From Streptomyces subrutilus (GTDB taxonomy: Bacteria; Actinomycetota; Actinomycetes; Streptomycetales; Streptomycetaceae), in contig NZ_CP023701.1 in the NCBI RefSeq assembly GCF_008704535.1, positions 806,001 through 870,000 of the forward strand: a stretch of 64,000 bases of DNA, read 5' to 3'. Positions 23,878-31,855 of the stretch are shown in pieces. The notes under the pieces are model-generated. The model made no database searches. It was given only the letters and a program-made list of their open reading frames with translations, and was not told the DNA's origin. How positions within the stretch are numbered: position 1 is the first letter of the stretch; each line of letters starts with the position of its first letter. The position numbers and the translations under genes are program-made.

Positions 23878-24680
23878 TCGGCCATCACCACCGGCACGTC
23901 GGGGCTCGCGTAGCCCGCGAGCTCCCAGCACAGGCGCACCGTCTCGTTGGCGCCCTCCACGACGATCCGGCGGTCGGGCAGGTGGCGGGCCGCGTCGACG
24001 AGCGCGTGCATCCCCGCGGCGTCGATCAGTTCGAGGGTGTCGAATCCGAGCCGCACCGTGACGGCGCGCCGTACCGCGGCGCGGAGCGCGGCGTTGAAGG
24101 CCACCGCGCACTCCGAGTCGACCACTCCGTCCACGCTCCACCTGTCGGCGCCCGTGCTGAAGATCCGGAAGGCCGGGCGCTCAGCCCGTGTGCCCATCTC
24201 GTGCGGATGCACGCACGCCGCCTGCTCCAGGGTGGACGCGTCCCACTGGGACGGCCGGAACGCGCACACCACGATCGCGCCGCTCTCCGAGGCGAACGCG
24301 TCGAGCTTCAGCTCCCGCGCCAGCAGCTCCTCGACGCCGCCGGGCGCGGTCACCGGCGTCCGCTCGGCGAGGACGCGTACCGAACGGAAGCCCTCGCGCA
24401 CGGCGGTACGGGCTTCCCGGCGCACCGCGGCCAGCATGGCGTCCGGATCCATCAGGTCCGGAAGGTCGAGGATCACCGAGGGGGTGTGGCGGGCACTGCG
24501 GTGGATCCCCTCGGAGGCACCGGTGGATCCGATCACGACGACCTTGTCCCCGTAGAGCGCCCCGTCGGCCACGTAGGCCCGCGCGTCGGCGGAGAACGCG
24601 GCAGTAGGGTCCATCAGCCAGCAGACGTGGTCGCCCAGCTCGACGTCGTCCAAAGTCGCCAAAGCCCGCACTGCTCTCAC
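23874..24680 (-). CDS. MEDS-STAS protein, probable anti-sigma factor antagonist
   Basis: About 268 residues from GTG 24680, preceded by GGAAGGGG. The MEDS domain is N-terminal (LGDHVCWLMDPTAAFSADAR, YGDKVVVIGSTGAS). The C-terminal about 90 residues form a STAS domain (VRLGFDTLELIDAAGMHALV) with the serine position of the DSSG-type loop replaced (IDAAGM), so phosphorylation by the partner kinase may be lost or occur elsewhere. It is coupled to the downstream kinase. MEDS in both partners suggests they sense the same or linked ligands. Confidence 0.82.
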   Translation of the reverse strand: MRAVRALATLDDVELGDHVCWLMDPTAAFSADARAYVADGALYGDKVVVIGSTGASEGIHRSARHTPSVILDLPDLMDPDAMLAAVRREARTAVREGFRSVRVLAERTPVTAPGGVEELLARELKLDAFASESGAIVVCAFRPSQWDASTLEQAACVHPHEMGTRAERPAFRIFSTGADRWSVDGVVDSECAVAFNAALRAAVRRAVTVRLGFDTLELIDAAGMHALVDAARHLPDRRIVVEGANETVRLCWELAGYASPDVPVVMAE

Positions 24681-24949
24681 CTCGCCCCCTTCCGAACGTC
24701 CTCCCGGCCCACGGGTACAGCACGATACCGGCGCCCGGCCGCCGGACGGCGACACCCCGGCGGGAGCCGGTCCGGCCGCGGGCGGGTCGTGTTCCGCCTC
24801 TGCCCCGTGCCCGCGGCGCCACGCACCCGCCGGCGCCGGGAACGGGCGACGGCCCGCGGTGGCAGGCCCGCCGGGGGCCTCGGCGGAGTACCGTGGAAAG
24901 GGCCGGGGACAGCGCGCCCCGGCGCACCGTCGAGGATCGGAAGCCCGGC

Positions 24950-25177
24950 GTGAACCATCCCGACACGGACCTCGACCCCGACCCGGTGGGCCTCATCGGC
25001 CGGGTCACCGTATCGATCCCGGCCGACGGGCCGGGCGAGGTGCTCGTGCCCCTGCGCGGCGGGAGCGAGGCCTTCGCGGCCTGGTCGGCGGCGCCCGTCG
25101 CGCTGCACACCCAGGTCGTGGTCACCGACCGCTCGTCGGCGCGGTCGGTGACGGTGGAGCCGCTGAACCCGCTGTGA
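24950..25177 (+). CDS. NfeD-like small OB-fold protein
   Basis: 75 residues from a GTG at 24950. The body (VGLIGRVTVSIPADGPGEVL, ALHTQVVVTDRSSARSVTVE) looks like the OB-fold tail of NfeD proteins without their membrane part. NfeD and SPFH/flotillin proteins are commonly paired, and a flotillin-like gene follows 120 bases on. The ribosome site is weak, so the start is uncertain. Confidence 0.65.
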   Translation: MNHPDTDLDPDPVGLIGRVTVSIPADGPGEVLVPLRGGSEAFAAWSAAPVALHTQVVVTDRSSARSVTVEPLNPL

Positions 25178-25297
25178 CACGACGTGGCACCCGTCGTAAC
25201 ACGTCGTGGTGCGTCTTCCCTTCCTGACACACCGTTCCGCCGTCCCCGCCCGGGTAGACCCTCCGAGGCCGGCCCCATCGGATCACGAGGGCCTCTC

Positions 25298-26518
25298 ATG
25301 TTGTTCTGGCACGTACCCGCGCCCAACGAGGCGCTGCTCATCTCCGGCTCGAAGCGCCGGGCGGGTGACGCACAGTTCCGTATCGTGACCGGGCACGGCT
25401 GCTGGGTCATGCCCGTCAAACAGAAGGCCAGCCTGCTCTCGCTGTCCCTGCGGGAGGCGGAGATCGCCGAGGAGTGCGTGACGCAGCAGGGCATCCGCAT
25501 CGCCGTCCGGGCGGTCGCCGTGTTCAAGGTCGGCGACGACCAGACCTCCATCGCCAACGCCGCCCGCCGCTTCCTCGACGAGCAGACCGGCATGGAGCAG
25601 TTGGTGGGCCGGATCTTCGCGGGCCACCTCCGCTCGATCATCGGCGGGCTCACCGTCGAAGAGATCATCAGGGAGCGGGACCGGGTCGCCCAGGAGATCA
25701 AGGAGGGCAGCCACTCGGAGATGGAGAAGCTCGGCATCGTCGTCGACGCGCTCCAGATCCAGGAGATCGGCGACGTCTCCGGCTACATCACCAACCTCGC
25801 GGCGCCGCACGCCGCGGCCGTGGCCAGCACCGCCCGCATCGCCCAGGCCAAGTCCGACCAGGAGGCCACGGAGCGCGAGCAGCAGGCGGCCGCCCTCAAG
25901 GCCCAGTACGAGCGGGACACCGCGATCAAGCGGGCGGGCTTCCTCGCCGAGACCGAGCAGAGCAACGCCCTGGCCGCACAGGCCGGGCCGCTGTCCCAGG
26001 CCCGTGCCTCGCAGGAGGTCATCGAAGCCCAGACCGCGCTGGCCGAGCGGCAGGCGGGACTGGCCGCCCAGCGGCTGGAGGCGGAGGTACGGCGCCCCGC
26101 CGACGCGGAGGCGTACCGTCAGCGCACCCTCGCCGAGGCCGGCCGGGACCGGACCCTTTTCGAGGCGGACGGCCGCGCGTACACCGAGAGGACCGTCGCC
26201 CAGGCGCACGCCGACGCGAACGACCTCCTGGCGGCCTCGCTGCGGCACGGCAACCAGGAGCTCATCGCGGCCAGTCGGGTCGTCGAGCAGTTGCCCGCCC
26301 TGGCCGAGGCGGCGGCCAAGGGCATGGCCGACGCTCAGATCACGGTCCTCAACGGGGCCGAGGGTCTGGGCCAGGTGGTGTCCGGGATCGTGGGCCAGGG
26401 CCTCGGCATCCTCGACGTCCTGCGGAAGAAGGCGGTCGGCACACCGCAGGCCGGGACCGCGGACGTCCCGTCGGCCCTGGTCAACCTGGACCAGCACCCG
26501 GCCGCCCCGCGGAGCTGA
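25298..26518 (+). CDS. SPFH/flotillin-family protein
   Basis: 406 residues; CGAGGG precedes the ATG. The SPFH/band-7 domain spans about residues 1-190 (FRIVTGHGCWVMPVKQKASL, VTQQGIRIAVRAVAVFKVGD, EKLGIVVDALQIQEI). A long Ala/Glu/Gln-rich coiled coil follows (REQQAAALKAQYERD, LAERQAGLAAQRLEAEVRR), then the flotillin C-terminal region (LPALAEAAAKGM). It scaffolds membrane microdomains on the cytoplasmic face. There is no clear N-terminal membrane helix, so attachment may need the hairpin-like start (MLFWHVPAPNEALLI) or a partner. Confidence 0.88.
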   Translation: MLFWHVPAPNEALLISGSKRRAGDAQFRIVTGHGCWVMPVKQKASLLSLSLREAEIAEECVTQQGIRIAVRAVAVFKVGDDQTSIANAARRFLDEQTGMEQLVGRIFAGHLRSIIGGLTVEEIIRERDRVAQEIKEGSHSEMEKLGIVVDALQIQEIGDVSGYITNLAAPHAAAVASTARIAQAKSDQEATEREQQAAALKAQYERDTAIKRAGFLAETEQSNALAAQAGPLSQARASQEVIEAQTALAERQAGLAAQRLEAEVRRPADAEAYRQRTLAEAGRDRTLFEADGRAYTERTVAQAHADANDLLAASLRHGNQELIAASRVVEQLPALAEAAAKGMADAQITVLNGAEGLGQVVSGIVGQGLGILDVLRKKAVGTPQAGTADVPSALVNLDQHPAAPRS

Positions 26519-26628
26519 ACCCGCCGCCCGGCGGTGGTGGTCAGGGGGTGTGGAAGCGGACCTCGGGGGCGTCGGGGGTCGGGCCGTCGAGGATCGCGGG
26601 CCGGGTCCGGACCGTCGGTGCGTGCGGG

Positions 26629-27135
26629 TCAGGATCCGGCCGGACCAAGCGCGTACAGCCGGGGGAGGTTGACGACGATCGCCTCCTGCGTGCTGCGGGC
26701 GATGACGACCACGGCCTCCTCGGCGGGGTCCGGGTTCTCCTCCCGGTGCGGCACGAACGGCGGGACGAAGACGTAGTCGCCGGGCGAGGTGCGCAGCCGT
26801 ACCTCCTCGGCCGGTTCGCTCGTGTCGTCGAGGAACACGAACTCGGGGTGTCCGCTGACCACGTAGATGGCGGTCTCGGACTCTCCGTGGTGGTGGTCGG
26901 AGGAAGCGGTCGAAGGGGCCACGTGGGTCTGGCCCATCCACAGCTTCTCGGAGCCGACGGTGTTTCCGCTGACGGCGGCGAACCTCCGCATCCCGCCGCT
27001 CTGGGCGGTGTCGCCGTCCAGGGAGCCGGCGCGCACGTGGTGCAGTCGGGCGCGCAGCGGGGTCGTCGGGCGGTCCGGCGCGTCGGGGAGGTGGGGGTGG
27101 AATCCCTCGCCAGGAATGGTCAGCGGGTCGCTCAT
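26629..27135 (-). CDS. Cupin-domain protein
   Basis: 168 residues. One conserved cupin barrel: metal-ligand cluster SSDHHHGESETAIYVVSG (His, His, Glu) and second motif PGDYVFVPPFVPHREENPD with the fourth His. It probably binds Fe, Ni or Mn and could be a small dioxygenase, isomerase or sensor; the substrate is not readable. The gene is divergent from the Rrf2 regulator. Its promoter at 27143-27172 places the transcript start within a base or two of the ATG, and no ribosome site is visible, so the mRNA is probably leaderless. The operator half-site next to that promoter suggests Rrf2 control. Confidence 0.8.
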   Translation of the reverse strand: MSDPLTIPGEGFHPHLPDAPDRPTTPLRARLHHVRAGSLDGDTAQSGGMRRFAAVSGNTVGSEKLWMGQTHVAPSTASSDHHHGESETAIYVVSGHPEFVFLDDTSEPAEEVRLRTSPGDYVFVPPFVPHREENPDPAEEAVVVIARSTQEAIVVNLPRLYALGPAGS

Positions 27136-27142
27136 GGCCGGG

Positions 27143-27172
27143 ACGCTAGAGGGGCACCGGAAAGGATGTCAA
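27143..27172 (-). promoter_or_regulatory. Sigma-70-type promoter of the cupin gene
   Basis: On the minus strand: TTGACA (27172-27167), 18-base spacer, TAGCGT (27148-27143), eight bases before the ATG. GACACC lies two bases upstream of the -35 box. Confidence 0.65.
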
Positions 27173-27180
27173 GAGGTGTC

Positions 27181-27204
27181 CATTGCCGTTCACCTGCGGC
27201 AATG
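27181..27204. promoter_or_regulatory. Inverted repeat in the cupin/Rrf2 divergent region
   Basis: CATTGCCG and CGGCAATG, perfect 8-base arms around TTCACCTG. It directly abuts GGTGTC at 27175-27180. Candidate operator for Rrf2 autoregulation. Confidence 0.55.
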
Positions 27205-27273
27205 TTCCCGCAATGAGCCTCGGGGAGCAGCCGAAGCCCTTCGGCGCGGCGATGTGTCGGGCATGATGGGCGG

Positions 27274-27705
27274 ATGCATATCTCCGCGAAGGCGGACTAC
27301 GCCACGCGCGCTCTCCTGGAGCTCGCCTGTGAGCCGACCCGCCCGCTGACCTGCGAGGCCATCGCCTCCTCGCAGCAGATCCCGTTCCGCTTCCTGAAGT
27401 CCGTGGTGGGCGAGCTGCGGAAGGCCGGGCTGGTGCGCAGCCAGCGCGGCTGCGAGGGCGGGTACTGGCTCGGCCGGCCCGCCGACGAGATCACCCTGTT
27501 GGACGTGGCGCGCGCCGTGGACGGCGAGTTGATCTCGCTGCGCGGCGAGCCGCTGGACGGGCTGGCCTACCCCGGTCCCGCGGCGGGGCTGCCCGAGGTG
27601 TGGCGGCGGGTCGAGGCGGACGCGGCGGCGGTGCTGGGCCGGGCGACGCTGGCCTCGCTGGTGCCGGCGGGAGCGGCCCGGCTGGCCCGCGAGGGGGCCG
27701 CGTGA
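27274..27705 (+). CDS. Rrf2-family transcriptional regulator
   Basis: 143 residues. N-terminal winged HTH typical of Rrf2: MHISAKADYATRALLELA, CEAIASSQQIPFRFLKSVVG, then LRKAGLVRSQRGCEGGYWLG. The three-cysteine iron-sulfur cluster of IscR/NsrR is absent; the only cysteines are in CEPTRPLTCEA and RGCEGG. It therefore resembles CymR/sulfur-type Rrf2 members that respond to a cysteine-related signal or partner. It overlaps the DsbA-like gene and lies upstream of the organosulfur operon, its likely target. Confidence 0.88.
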   Translation: MHISAKADYATRALLELACEPTRPLTCEAIASSQQIPFRFLKSVVGELRKAGLVRSQRGCEGGYWLGRPADEITLLDVARAVDGELISLRGEPLDGLAYPGPAAGLPEVWRRVEADAAAVLGRATLASLVPAGAARLAREGAA

Positions 27706-28655
27706 CGGCCCCGCCGGGCGCCCCCGGACCGCAGGCCCCGGCCCGCGCGCCGGGTGGGCCGCCGGCGCTCGAAGTCGTCGAGTACACCGATCCGTTGTGC
27801 CCGTGGGCGTGGGGTTCCGAGCCGGTCTTCCGCAGGTTGCGGACGGCACTGGGCGACCGGGTCCGCTGGCGGCGGGTGTTCTGCATCCTCTTCGACGAGG
27901 ACGACGACCCGGCCCCCGATCCGGCGGCCGAGACCGCCTGGTACGCGCGCTACGTCGAGGACGTCACCGCGCACACGGGGGCGCCCCGCGCCGTGCGGCT
28001 CGACCGGGTGGCGGCCAGCTCGTGGCCGGCCTCGCTCGTCGCCAAGGCCGCGCAGCGGCAGGGCCCCGAGGTGGCCGAGCGGGTGCTGCGGCGGCTGCGG
28101 GAGAGCGTCTTCGTGCTCGGCAAGCCGGCGGACACCGTCGAGCTGGCCCTGGCCGCGGCGGCGGGCGTACCCGGCCTGGACGCCCGGCGGTTGTCCGTGG
28201 ACACCGCCTCGGACGCGGTGCGCCTGCAGGTGGGCGCCGACCGCGCGGAGGCGCGCCGCCCGGTGCCCGAGGTGCTGTCCGTACGGGGTGGCTCGCCGCA
28301 TCCCGGGGCCGCCAAGGAGACCGGGAGCGGGCACCGGTACGCCCTGCCGACGCTGCTGCTGCGCTCTCCCGCGGGGTACCGGGCGGTGCCGGGATGGCGT
28401 TCGTTCGAGGCGTACGCCGCGGCCGTTGCGGAGCTGGCCCCGGGGCTGCCGGCGTTGGGTGAACGACTCACTCCCGCACGGGCGTTGGAGCGTCACCGGA
28501 GTCTGACCGAGCCGGAGCGGCGGATGCTGGCGCAGGGCCCGTGGCCGCCGCCGCGGGCGGTCGCGGTGGCCACCGGCAACGGCCCCGTATGGCTGCACCC
28601 CGAGGAGGCCGCCGTGCACCCGGCCGGCCGCCACGGCCGTTCCGACATGCTCTGA
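27702..28655 (+). CDS. DsbA/FrnE-family thioredoxin-fold protein
   Basis: 317 residues; GTG overlaps the Rrf2 stop (GTGA). After a Pro/Ala lead, the thioredoxin fold starts VVEYTDPLCPWAWGSEPVFR, with the long helical insert of DsbA/FrnE proteins. The active site reads CPWAW: the second cysteine is missing, so it is a CxxW form, as in FrnE and GST-kappa-like relatives, more suited to thiol binding or transfer than disulfide exchange. No signal peptide. Coupling to the Rrf2 gene suggests it passes thiol status to the regulator or handles a thiol intermediate. That is inferred. Confidence 0.82.
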   Translation: MTAPPGAPGPQAPARAPGGPPALEVVEYTDPLCPWAWGSEPVFRRLRTALGDRVRWRRVFCILFDEDDDPAPDPAAETAWYARYVEDVTAHTGAPRAVRLDRVAASSWPASLVAKAAQRQGPEVAERVLRRLRESVFVLGKPADTVELALAAAAGVPGLDARRLSVDTASDAVRLQVGADRAEARRPVPEVLSVRGGSPHPGAAKETGSGHRYALPTLLLRSPAGYRAVPGWRSFEAYAAAVAELAPGLPALGERLTPARALERHRSLTEPERRMLAQGPWPPPRAVAVATGNGPVWLHPEEAAVHPAGRHGRSDML

Positions 28656-28694
28656 CAGACCTCTGACCAGCGGCGGAATCGTCCCGCCCCATGA

Positions 28695-28710
28695 GACACC
28701 AATTGGTGTC
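28695..28710. promoter_or_regulatory. 16-base perfect palindrome, probable Rrf2 operator
   Basis: GACACCAATTGGTGTC is fully self-complementary and ends two bases before the -35 box at 28713. The right half plus following bases (GGTGTCCATTG) recurs exactly at 27175-27185 in the cupin/Rrf2 region. Confidence 0.65.
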
Positions 28711-28712
28711 CA

Positions 28713-28742
28713 TTGACAGCCGCCGACGGCTGCCCCCAGGAT
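28713..28742 (+). promoter_or_regulatory. Promoter of the leader peptide and sulfur operon
   Basis: TTGACA (28713-28718), 18-base spacer, CAGGAT (28737-28742). A start 7-8 bases after the -10 box falls on the A of the leader ATG at 28750, implying a leaderless transcript. Confidence 0.65.
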
Positions 28743-28749
28743 GTGCCCC

Positions 28750-28824
28750 ATGCTTACGACGCACCCCGGTGTGGTGTGCCGCTACGTGGACCTGCGGCGC
28801 ACGTCCAGCGCCCTCTGTCGCTGA
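28750..28824 (+). CDS. Cysteine-containing leader peptide (putative attenuator)
   Basis: 24 codons from ATG to TGA. The peptide ends RYVDLRRTSSALCR. The (H/Y)VDL-x-R-x-x-S-x-LC(R) tail is the hallmark of actinobacterial putative leader peptides found before sulfate and cysteine genes. Cys codons are at positions 10 (TGC) and 23 (TGT), the latter just before the stop. Cysteine-rich leaderless ORFs of this kind act as cysteine-responsive attenuators in mycobacteria. Here it stands before an ABC importer and flavin oxygenases. The promoter places transcription initiation at the ATG; a weak AGGA at 28738-28741 would then lie in the promoter. The gene was called on motif and position, not length. 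Confidence 0.75.
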   Translation: MLTTHPGVVCRYVDLRRTSSALCR

Positions 28825-29205
28825 CCCACCGCCGACGCCGGCCCACGAGCGCCTGACCGCTCCCGGCCTGTACGGCGCCCCCTCCCGCCGACGCGGGCCG
28901 AGCCGCGCCCGTTCCCTCCGGACGCCGCGCTCCGCGCACCGGCGCACCCCCTTCCTCCGCCCACCGGCTCGACACCGGCCCGCGTCCGCGGTCCGGGTCC
29001 ACGCCGTCTTCCGGCAGCACGGTGCGCCTGTCCGCGCCCCGAGTCCGCGACACCAGCCGCGACACCGGTCATAGCCCCAGCCGTTCGCCCTGCCCGCCGG
29101 CCCGCGTCGATGCCGCGCGGGGTGGCCCGGCCGCGCCTCCCGCACCCCTCCCCCTCCCCCGCCGCGCCCCGCCCCGGCCGGGACCAAGTCCAAGGAACGA
29201 TAGAG
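28825..29205 (+). promoter_or_regulatory. Long C-rich leader between the leader peptide and the ABC operon
   Basis: 381 bases without a supported gene. The plus strand is strongly C-rich and G-poor in places (e.g. CTCCCGCACCCCTCCCCCTC near 29134), which suits Rho loading when leader translation uncouples. I see no classical terminator hairpin. A 10-base direct repeat CCGCGACACC (29045-29054 and 29057-29066) contains the operator half-site GACACC. Confidence 0.45.
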
Positions 29206-30795
29206 ATGTCCGCACGCCTCACGCCCCTCAGTCCCGGACCGGACGCCCCGCCGGTGCGCCGGACCTCCCGGCCGCGCCTCGCGGTGCTCGCGACCGCCCT
29301 CGTCGCCGTCCTCACCCCCGCCCTCGGCGCCTGCGCCACAGACGCCGCCTCCGCAAGCGGCGGGGCGGGCCCGGGCGGTGGCGGCACGCTGAAGTGGACC
29401 TCCTCGTACTTCCCGGCCCACTGGGACCCGGTCGTCTCCGGCAGCGGCGCACAGTTCCGCGAACTGGCCCTGGTGTACGCCTCGTTGACACGTACCGACG
29501 AGAGCGGCAAGGCCGTCCCCGACCTCGCCGAGAGCTGGGAGTACAACGAGAAGGGCGATCAGGTCACCTTCCACCTGCGTCCCGGTCTGAAGTTCAGCGA
29601 CGGCGAGCCGGTGGACGGCGCGGCCGTCAAGGACGCCGTCGAGCGGGCCAAGAAGCAGAAGAACTCGGCGCTCTTCGGCGACCTGACGTCGATCGGTTCG
29701 GTGGACGCCAACGGTCTCGACGCGGTGCTCCACCTCACCCAGGTCGACCACCAGATACCGCAGCTGCTCGGCCAGCGCGTCCTGCAGATCGCCAGCCCGA
29801 AGGCGGCCGCCTCCCCCGAGAAGCTGGACCAGAACCCGGTGGGCGCGGGTCCGTTCACCATCACGCAGCTGGTGCCGGGCACCAAGGCGGTCCTGAAGAA
29901 GAACCCGGCGTACTGGGACGCGAAGAACATCCACATCGACAACGTCGAGCTCACCTCGGCCCCCGACGCCTCCACCGTCGTCAACGGCCTGCAGACCGGT
30001 GTGTACAACTTCGCCGACATCAAGCCCAGCCAGGCGGACGCGGCCGAGAAGGCCGGCCTTGACGTCTTCGTGCAGCCGGGCTTCAACGCCTCCAACATCA
30101 GCCTCAACATCAACAAGGCGCCCTTCGACAACGAGAAGGTCGTCGACGCCGTGCGCTACGCGGTCAACCGCCAGGAGTTCGTCGACAAGCTCACCTTCGG
30201 CTACGGCTCCGTGACCAACCAGCCCTTCCCCAAGGGCTACGTCGCCTACGACCCGGAGTCCGAGAACACCCACCCCTACGACCCGGTGAAGGCCCGGCAG
30301 CTCCTCGCCGAGGCGGGCCACAAGCCCGGTGACATCAAGCTCAACCTGGTCATCCCCGCCGAGGACCCGCAGGCCGAGATCGTCCAGTCCCAGCTGGCCA
30401 AGGTCGGCATCACCGTCACCATCAAGATCGACAAGAACTGGTCCACCCCCTTCTTCGCCAAGGACCTGGCCTTCTCGCTGTACGGCACCACCGGCCGCGA
30501 CTCGGCGGCGCAGACCCTCACCGCCCACTTCGGCCCCAACGGCCCGCTCAACCTCAGCTCGCCCTACGAGCCGGCCGGCTTCGAGGCGGCCATCGCGAAG
30601 GTCCGCCAGACCCCGCTGGACGCGCCCGACTACCCGAAGGTCCTGCAGGCGGCGACCCGGGCCGGGCTGGAGAGCAGGGCACTGGTCTTCACCTACTCCT
30701 CGCCGAACCTCATCGCCAAGAGCAAGGCGATCTCGGGCCTGCCCAAGAACCCGGCCCACATCGACTGGACCGGCGTCACCATCTCCGGCAACTGA
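29206..30795 (+). CDS. ABC transporter substrate-binding lipoprotein (peptide/nickel class)
   Basis: 529 residues; AAGGA before the ATG. Lipoprotein signal with lipobox LGAC at about residues 41-44. SBP family 5 features follow: SLTRTDESGKAVPDLAESWE, then FHLRPGLKFSDGEPV and GAGPFTITQLVPGTKAVLKK. It captures the substrate outside the membrane for the permeases that follow. Family 5 proteins bind peptides, nickel complexes, glutathione or similar. Given the sulfur context I expect a sulfur-containing peptide or a small organosulfur compound, not proven by sequence. First full-length gene of the operon. Confidence 0.88.
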   Translation: MSARLTPLSPGPDAPPVRRTSRPRLAVLATALVAVLTPALGACATDAASASGGAGPGGGGTLKWTSSYFPAHWDPVVSGSGAQFRELALVYASLTRTDESGKAVPDLAESWEYNEKGDQVTFHLRPGLKFSDGEPVDGAAVKDAVERAKKQKNSALFGDLTSIGSVDANGLDAVLHLTQVDHQIPQLLGQRVLQIASPKAAASPEKLDQNPVGAGPFTITQLVPGTKAVLKKNPAYWDAKNIHIDNVELTSAPDASTVVNGLQTGVYNFADIKPSQADAAEKAGLDVFVQPGFNASNISLNINKAPFDNEKVVDAVRYAVNRQEFVDKLTFGYGSVTNQPFPKGYVAYDPESENTHPYDPVKARQLLAEAGHKPGDIKLNLVIPAEDPQAEIVQSQLAKVGITVTIKIDKNWSTPFFAKDLAFSLYGTTGRDSAAQTLTAHFGPNGPLNLSSPYEPAGFEAAIAKVRQTPLDAPDYPKVLQAATRAGLESRALVFTYSSPNLIAKSKAISGLPKNPAHIDWTGVTISGN

Positions 30796-30826
30796 CCCCC
30801 GTCCACCACAGAGAGGAGGCAACCCC

Positions 30827-31855
30827 GTGCCCACGACTGCGCTCCCCGCCCCGGCCGCCCCCCGTCGCGGGGTCGCCGCGACCCGGCTGCGGCACGCGGC
30901 GGGCCGCGTCCTGGCCGCCCTCGCCCGGTCTGCCGCGATCTTCGTACCCGTCTTCCTCGTCGCGACGTTCGTGACGTTCTCGCTGCGCTCGATGAGCGGG
31001 CTCAGCCCGGCCCGGATCCAGCTGGGCGAGGAGGCGACCCCCGAGGCGATCCACCGGGTGGAGGCCCAGTGGGGACTCGACAAGCCGTTCCTGGTGCAGT
31101 ACTGGGACTGGTTCGGCGGGGTCCTGCAGGGCCGGCTCGGCACCAGCTGGGCCAACGGCGCCGACATCTCCACGCTCATCGGCCTCGGCCTGGGGGTGAG
31201 CCTCTCGATCGCGACGTTCGCGCTGCTCATCGGCGTCACGGCCGGATTCCTCCTCGGCACCGCCGCGGCGCTGCGGCGCACGACCTGGATCGACCGCGCG
31301 ATCACCGGCTTCGTCACCCTGATCTCGGTGATGCCGGCCTTCGTCGTCGGGATCGTGCTGGTGGCCGTCCTCGCCGTCGGGCTGAACCTCTTCCCCTCGG
31401 CCGGCTACGTGCCCGCCGAGCAGGGGTTCGGACCGTGGCTCTCGCACATCACCCTCCCGGCCGTCGCGCTCAGCTTCGACGTCGTCGCCGACGTCGCCCG
31501 CCAGCTGCGGGGCAGTCTCGTCGCCGCCTACCGGGAGAACTACGTGACGGGCGCGGTGGTCAGAGGGCTGAGCCCGCGCCGGATCTTCTTCGGGCACGTG
31601 CTGCGCAACGGCCTCGGACCGGTGCTCGCCACCCTGGGCCTGAAGTTCCCCGCCCTCGTCGGCGCCTCCGTCGTCACGGAGTGGATCTTCGGCCTGCAGG
31701 GGTTCGGCCGGTTCGCCAACGACTCCGCGCAGGCCGGTGACGTACCGGCCGTGCAGGGCGTCCTCGTGGTGTCGATCGTCCTGGTCGTCACCTTCAACCT
31801 CATCGTCAACCTGGTGCTGGCCCGCGTGACGCCGGCCGCCCAACGGGGGGTGTGA
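30827..31855 (+). CDS. ABC transporter permease (DppB-like)
   Basis: 342 residues; GTG preceded by a strong GAGAGGAGG. DppB-type N-terminus (SAAIFVPVFLVATFVTFSLR; PEAIHRVEAQWGLDKPFLVQ), six membrane helices and the EAA loop ending GLSPRRIFFGHVLRNGL. It forms the channel with the next permease. Overlaps the downstream start (GTGTGA). Confidence 0.88.
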   Translation: MPTTALPAPAAPRRGVAATRLRHAAGRVLAALARSAAIFVPVFLVATFVTFSLRSMSGLSPARIQLGEEATPEAIHRVEAQWGLDKPFLVQYWDWFGGVLQGRLGTSWANGADISTLIGLGLGVSLSIATFALLIGVTAGFLLGTAAALRRTTWIDRAITGFVTLISVMPAFVVGIVLVAVLAVGLNLFPSAGYVPAEQGFGPWLSHITLPAVALSFDVVADVARQLRGSLVAAYRENYVTGAVVRGLSPRRIFFGHVLRNGLGPVLATLGLKFPALVGASVVTEWIFGLQGFGRFANDSAQAGDVPAVQGVLVVSIVLVVTFNLIVNLVLARVTPAAQRGV

